Below are positions 7,034 to 7,713 of a stretch of 7,713 nt of DNA, piece by piece. A program made the translations under genes and the position numbers. How positions within the stretch are numbered: position 1 is the stretch's first letter; each line of letters starts with the position of its first letter. Source of the stretch: JBLHLB01 sp047618505 (GTDB lineage: Bacteria > Planctomycetota > UBA1135 > GCA-002686595); NCBI GenBank assembly GCA_047618505.1, contig JBLHLB010000195.1, positions 1-7,713 on the forward strand, given 5' to 3'. The notes under the pieces are model-generated. The model searched no databases and was not told the DNA's origin. It saw only the letters and a program-made list of their open reading frames with translations.

Positions 7034-7053
7034 GAGTCCCGCCGGGACACTCA
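7034..7053. repeat. Imperfect inverted repeat abutting the 17-base array
   Basis: TGAGTCCC and GGGACaCTCA face each other across GCC. The right arm is the start of the first 17-base repeat unit, so the array motif is also present once in inverted orientation. It could form a hairpin in RNA from either strand. Confidence 0.55.
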
Positions 7054-7099
7054 GAGGGCCGGGACTCTCAGAAGACGGGGATTCTCAGAAGACTGGGAC
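7044..7099. repeat. 17-base tandem repeats, three units plus a partial fourth
   Basis: Units begin GGGAC or GGGAT: 7044-7060 (GGGACACTCAGAGGGCC), 7061-7077 (GGGACTCTCAGAAGACG), 7078-7094 (GGGATTCTCAGAAGACT), then GGGAC at 7095-7099. The second and third units agree at 15 of 17 bases and the first is more diverged. A similar word, GGGACCCTGAG, occurs alone at 6968-6978 near the breakpoint of the glycosyltransferase remnant. The 17-base period argues against a coding array. Confidence 0.85.
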
Positions 7100-7110
7100 G
7101 ATAGGACAAC

Positions 7111-7139
7111 GGAGCAAGCAGCCCCACGGGTCATGCTCC
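7111..7139 (-). terminator. Loose hairpin after the glycosyltransferase stop, possible terminator
   Basis: GGAGCA (7111-7116) can pair with TGCTCC (7134-7139) around a 17-base loop, about 40 bases after the minus-strand glycosyltransferase stop. The stem is only six pairs and is followed by GTTGTCC rather than a T tract, so a termination role is doubtful. Confidence 0.2.
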
Positions 7140-7179
7140 CCGGCGGCTGATCGCAGATGCCATCTTCAGCTCCACGGTG

Positions 7180-7713
7180 TTAGCGCTCTGCGGCTTCGCC
7201 TTTACGCACAGCACCGCTCAACTCTTCCCAGAGCGATACATAGCGCCGCGCTATCCCGCCGATTGAGTAGCGCTCCAACATTTGTTCGCGGCCTCGGGCC
7301 CCAAGCGCGACGCGCTCTGCTTCGTCCATGCTCAGGATTTCCGCCAAAGCCTTTTGGAATCCTGTGGAGTCCCCCACAGACACAACCCGTCCCGCCTCAC
7401 CGACTAGGGCGAGAGAGTCCCCGGCATCAGTCGCGACGCAGGGTGTGCCGCAGGCCAAGGCCTCTCCTAAGACGTTTGGGAAGCCCTCGTGCGTCGAAGC
7501 AGAGACGAGCACATCGAAGCCAGACATGAGCGCAGTCACGTCGCTTCGGGGCCCGAGACCGATGATCCGTGGGGAGCTTCCGGCTGAGGAATCGATCGAG
7601 CTAGTCGCGGAAGCGAGCAATCTCTCGAAGCCCCGGTCCCCCGGCGCAAGCCCATCGCCCACCAGCACAAGCACGGCATCGGGGAAGTCTGCAGACAGCG
7701 CATGCATGGTACG
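7180..7713 (-). CDS. GT4-family glycosyltransferase, C-terminal part (5' end outside the window)
   Basis: The frame is open through the right edge of the window. The ATG at 7707 (MHALSADFPDAVLVLVGDG) is internal to the standard GT4 C-terminal domain, so the start lies outside. Visible features are the LVLVGDG strand, the IIGLGPRSDVTALMSGFDVLVSAS segment, and the donor-binding E-x7-E motif in THEGFPNVLGEALACGTP, followed by VATDAGDSLALVGEAGRVV. The C-terminal helix contains SIGGIARRYVSLWEEL. This is the donor nucleotide-sugar half of a GT-B enzyme, probably adding a sugar during exopolysaccharide repeat-unit synthesis. The sugar specificity cannot be read from the visible part. Its 3' portion has a close but truncated relative just downstream (6681-6962). 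The stop is TAA at 7182-7180. Confidence 0.92.
   Translation of the reverse strand, partial: RTMHALSADFPDAVLVLVGDGLAPGDRGFERLLASATSSIDSSAGSSPRIIGLGPRSDVTALMSGFDVLVSASTHEGFPNVLGEALACGTPCVATDAGDSLALVGEAGRVVSVGDSTGFQKALAEILSMDEAERVALGARGREQMLERYSIGGIARRYVSLWEELSGAVRKGEAAER

Larger units (their letters stand above)
6963..7179. other. Intergenic stretch between the two glycosyltransferase 3' regions
   Basis: About 217 bases with no supportable gene on either strand. It contains the 17-base tandem repeats (7044-7099), an imperfect inverted repeat at 7034-7053, a loose GGAGCA/TGCTCC inverted repeat (7111-7116 with 7134-7139), and a nine-base direct repeat CACGGTGTT at 7025-7033 and 7173-7181. No transposase or terminal inverted repeats are visible. 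Confidence 0.6.

Noticed and set aside
6993..7529. Plus-strand 178-codon open frame opposite the right-hand glycosyltransferase
   Set aside because: Arg/Pro-rich shadow; most of its length lies antisense to the GT4 donor domain.

Overview
The window is a high-GC bacterial segment, coding on nearly its whole length, carrying part of an exopolysaccharide or capsule export and assembly cluster on the minus strand. A convergent HEAT/TPR-repeat gene sits on the plus strand at the left edge. The mixture of a repeat-scaffold protein, an ApaH-like metallophosphatase and a divergent Wza/Wzc pair with single-function glycosyltransferases would fit a Planctomycetota-like or other environmental Gram-negative bacterium. 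That assignment is only an inference from gene style. A Gram-negative envelope is supported by the Wza-type lipoprotein.

Reading the minus strand in the direction of transcription (right to left): the C-terminal part of a GT4 glycosyltransferase (running off the right edge, ending at 7180); a gene-poor stretch with short tandem repeats; a decayed C-terminal remnant of a second, paralogous GT4 glycosyltransferase (about 6962 to 6681); a roughly 200-base leader; a Wza-type outer-membrane polysaccharide export lipoprotein (6483 to 5677); a Wzc-type chain-length regulator fused to a BY-kinase-like domain (5677 to 3377), whose GTG start overlaps the stop of the preceding gene by one base; another GT4 glycosyltransferase (3284 to 2082); an 18-base minisatellite; and an ApaH/PPP-family phosphatase (1968 to 1228). 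The plus-strand HEAT/TPR gene (1 to 1197) ends 30 bases from the end of the phosphatase gene.

The likely joint role is this: cytoplasmic glycosyltransferases build repeat units, the Wzc-like inner-membrane protein controls polymer length and contacts the exporter, and the Wza-like lipoprotein forms the outer-membrane exit. No flippase, polymerase or priming transferase lies in the window, so the cluster continues to the right or elsewhere.

The most notable observation is that the Wzc-like protein keeps the overall BY-kinase fold signature but has arginine at the Walker A lysine position, a P-loop disrupted around it, and no C-terminal tyrosine cluster. It looks like a fused pseudokinase. Four different short tandem repeats (12, 15, 17 and 18 bases) within about 5 kb, three of them between genes, and a truncated glycosyltransferase paralogue point to local recombination or slippage in this cluster. 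No tRNA, rRNA, CRISPR array, transposase or integrase was seen.
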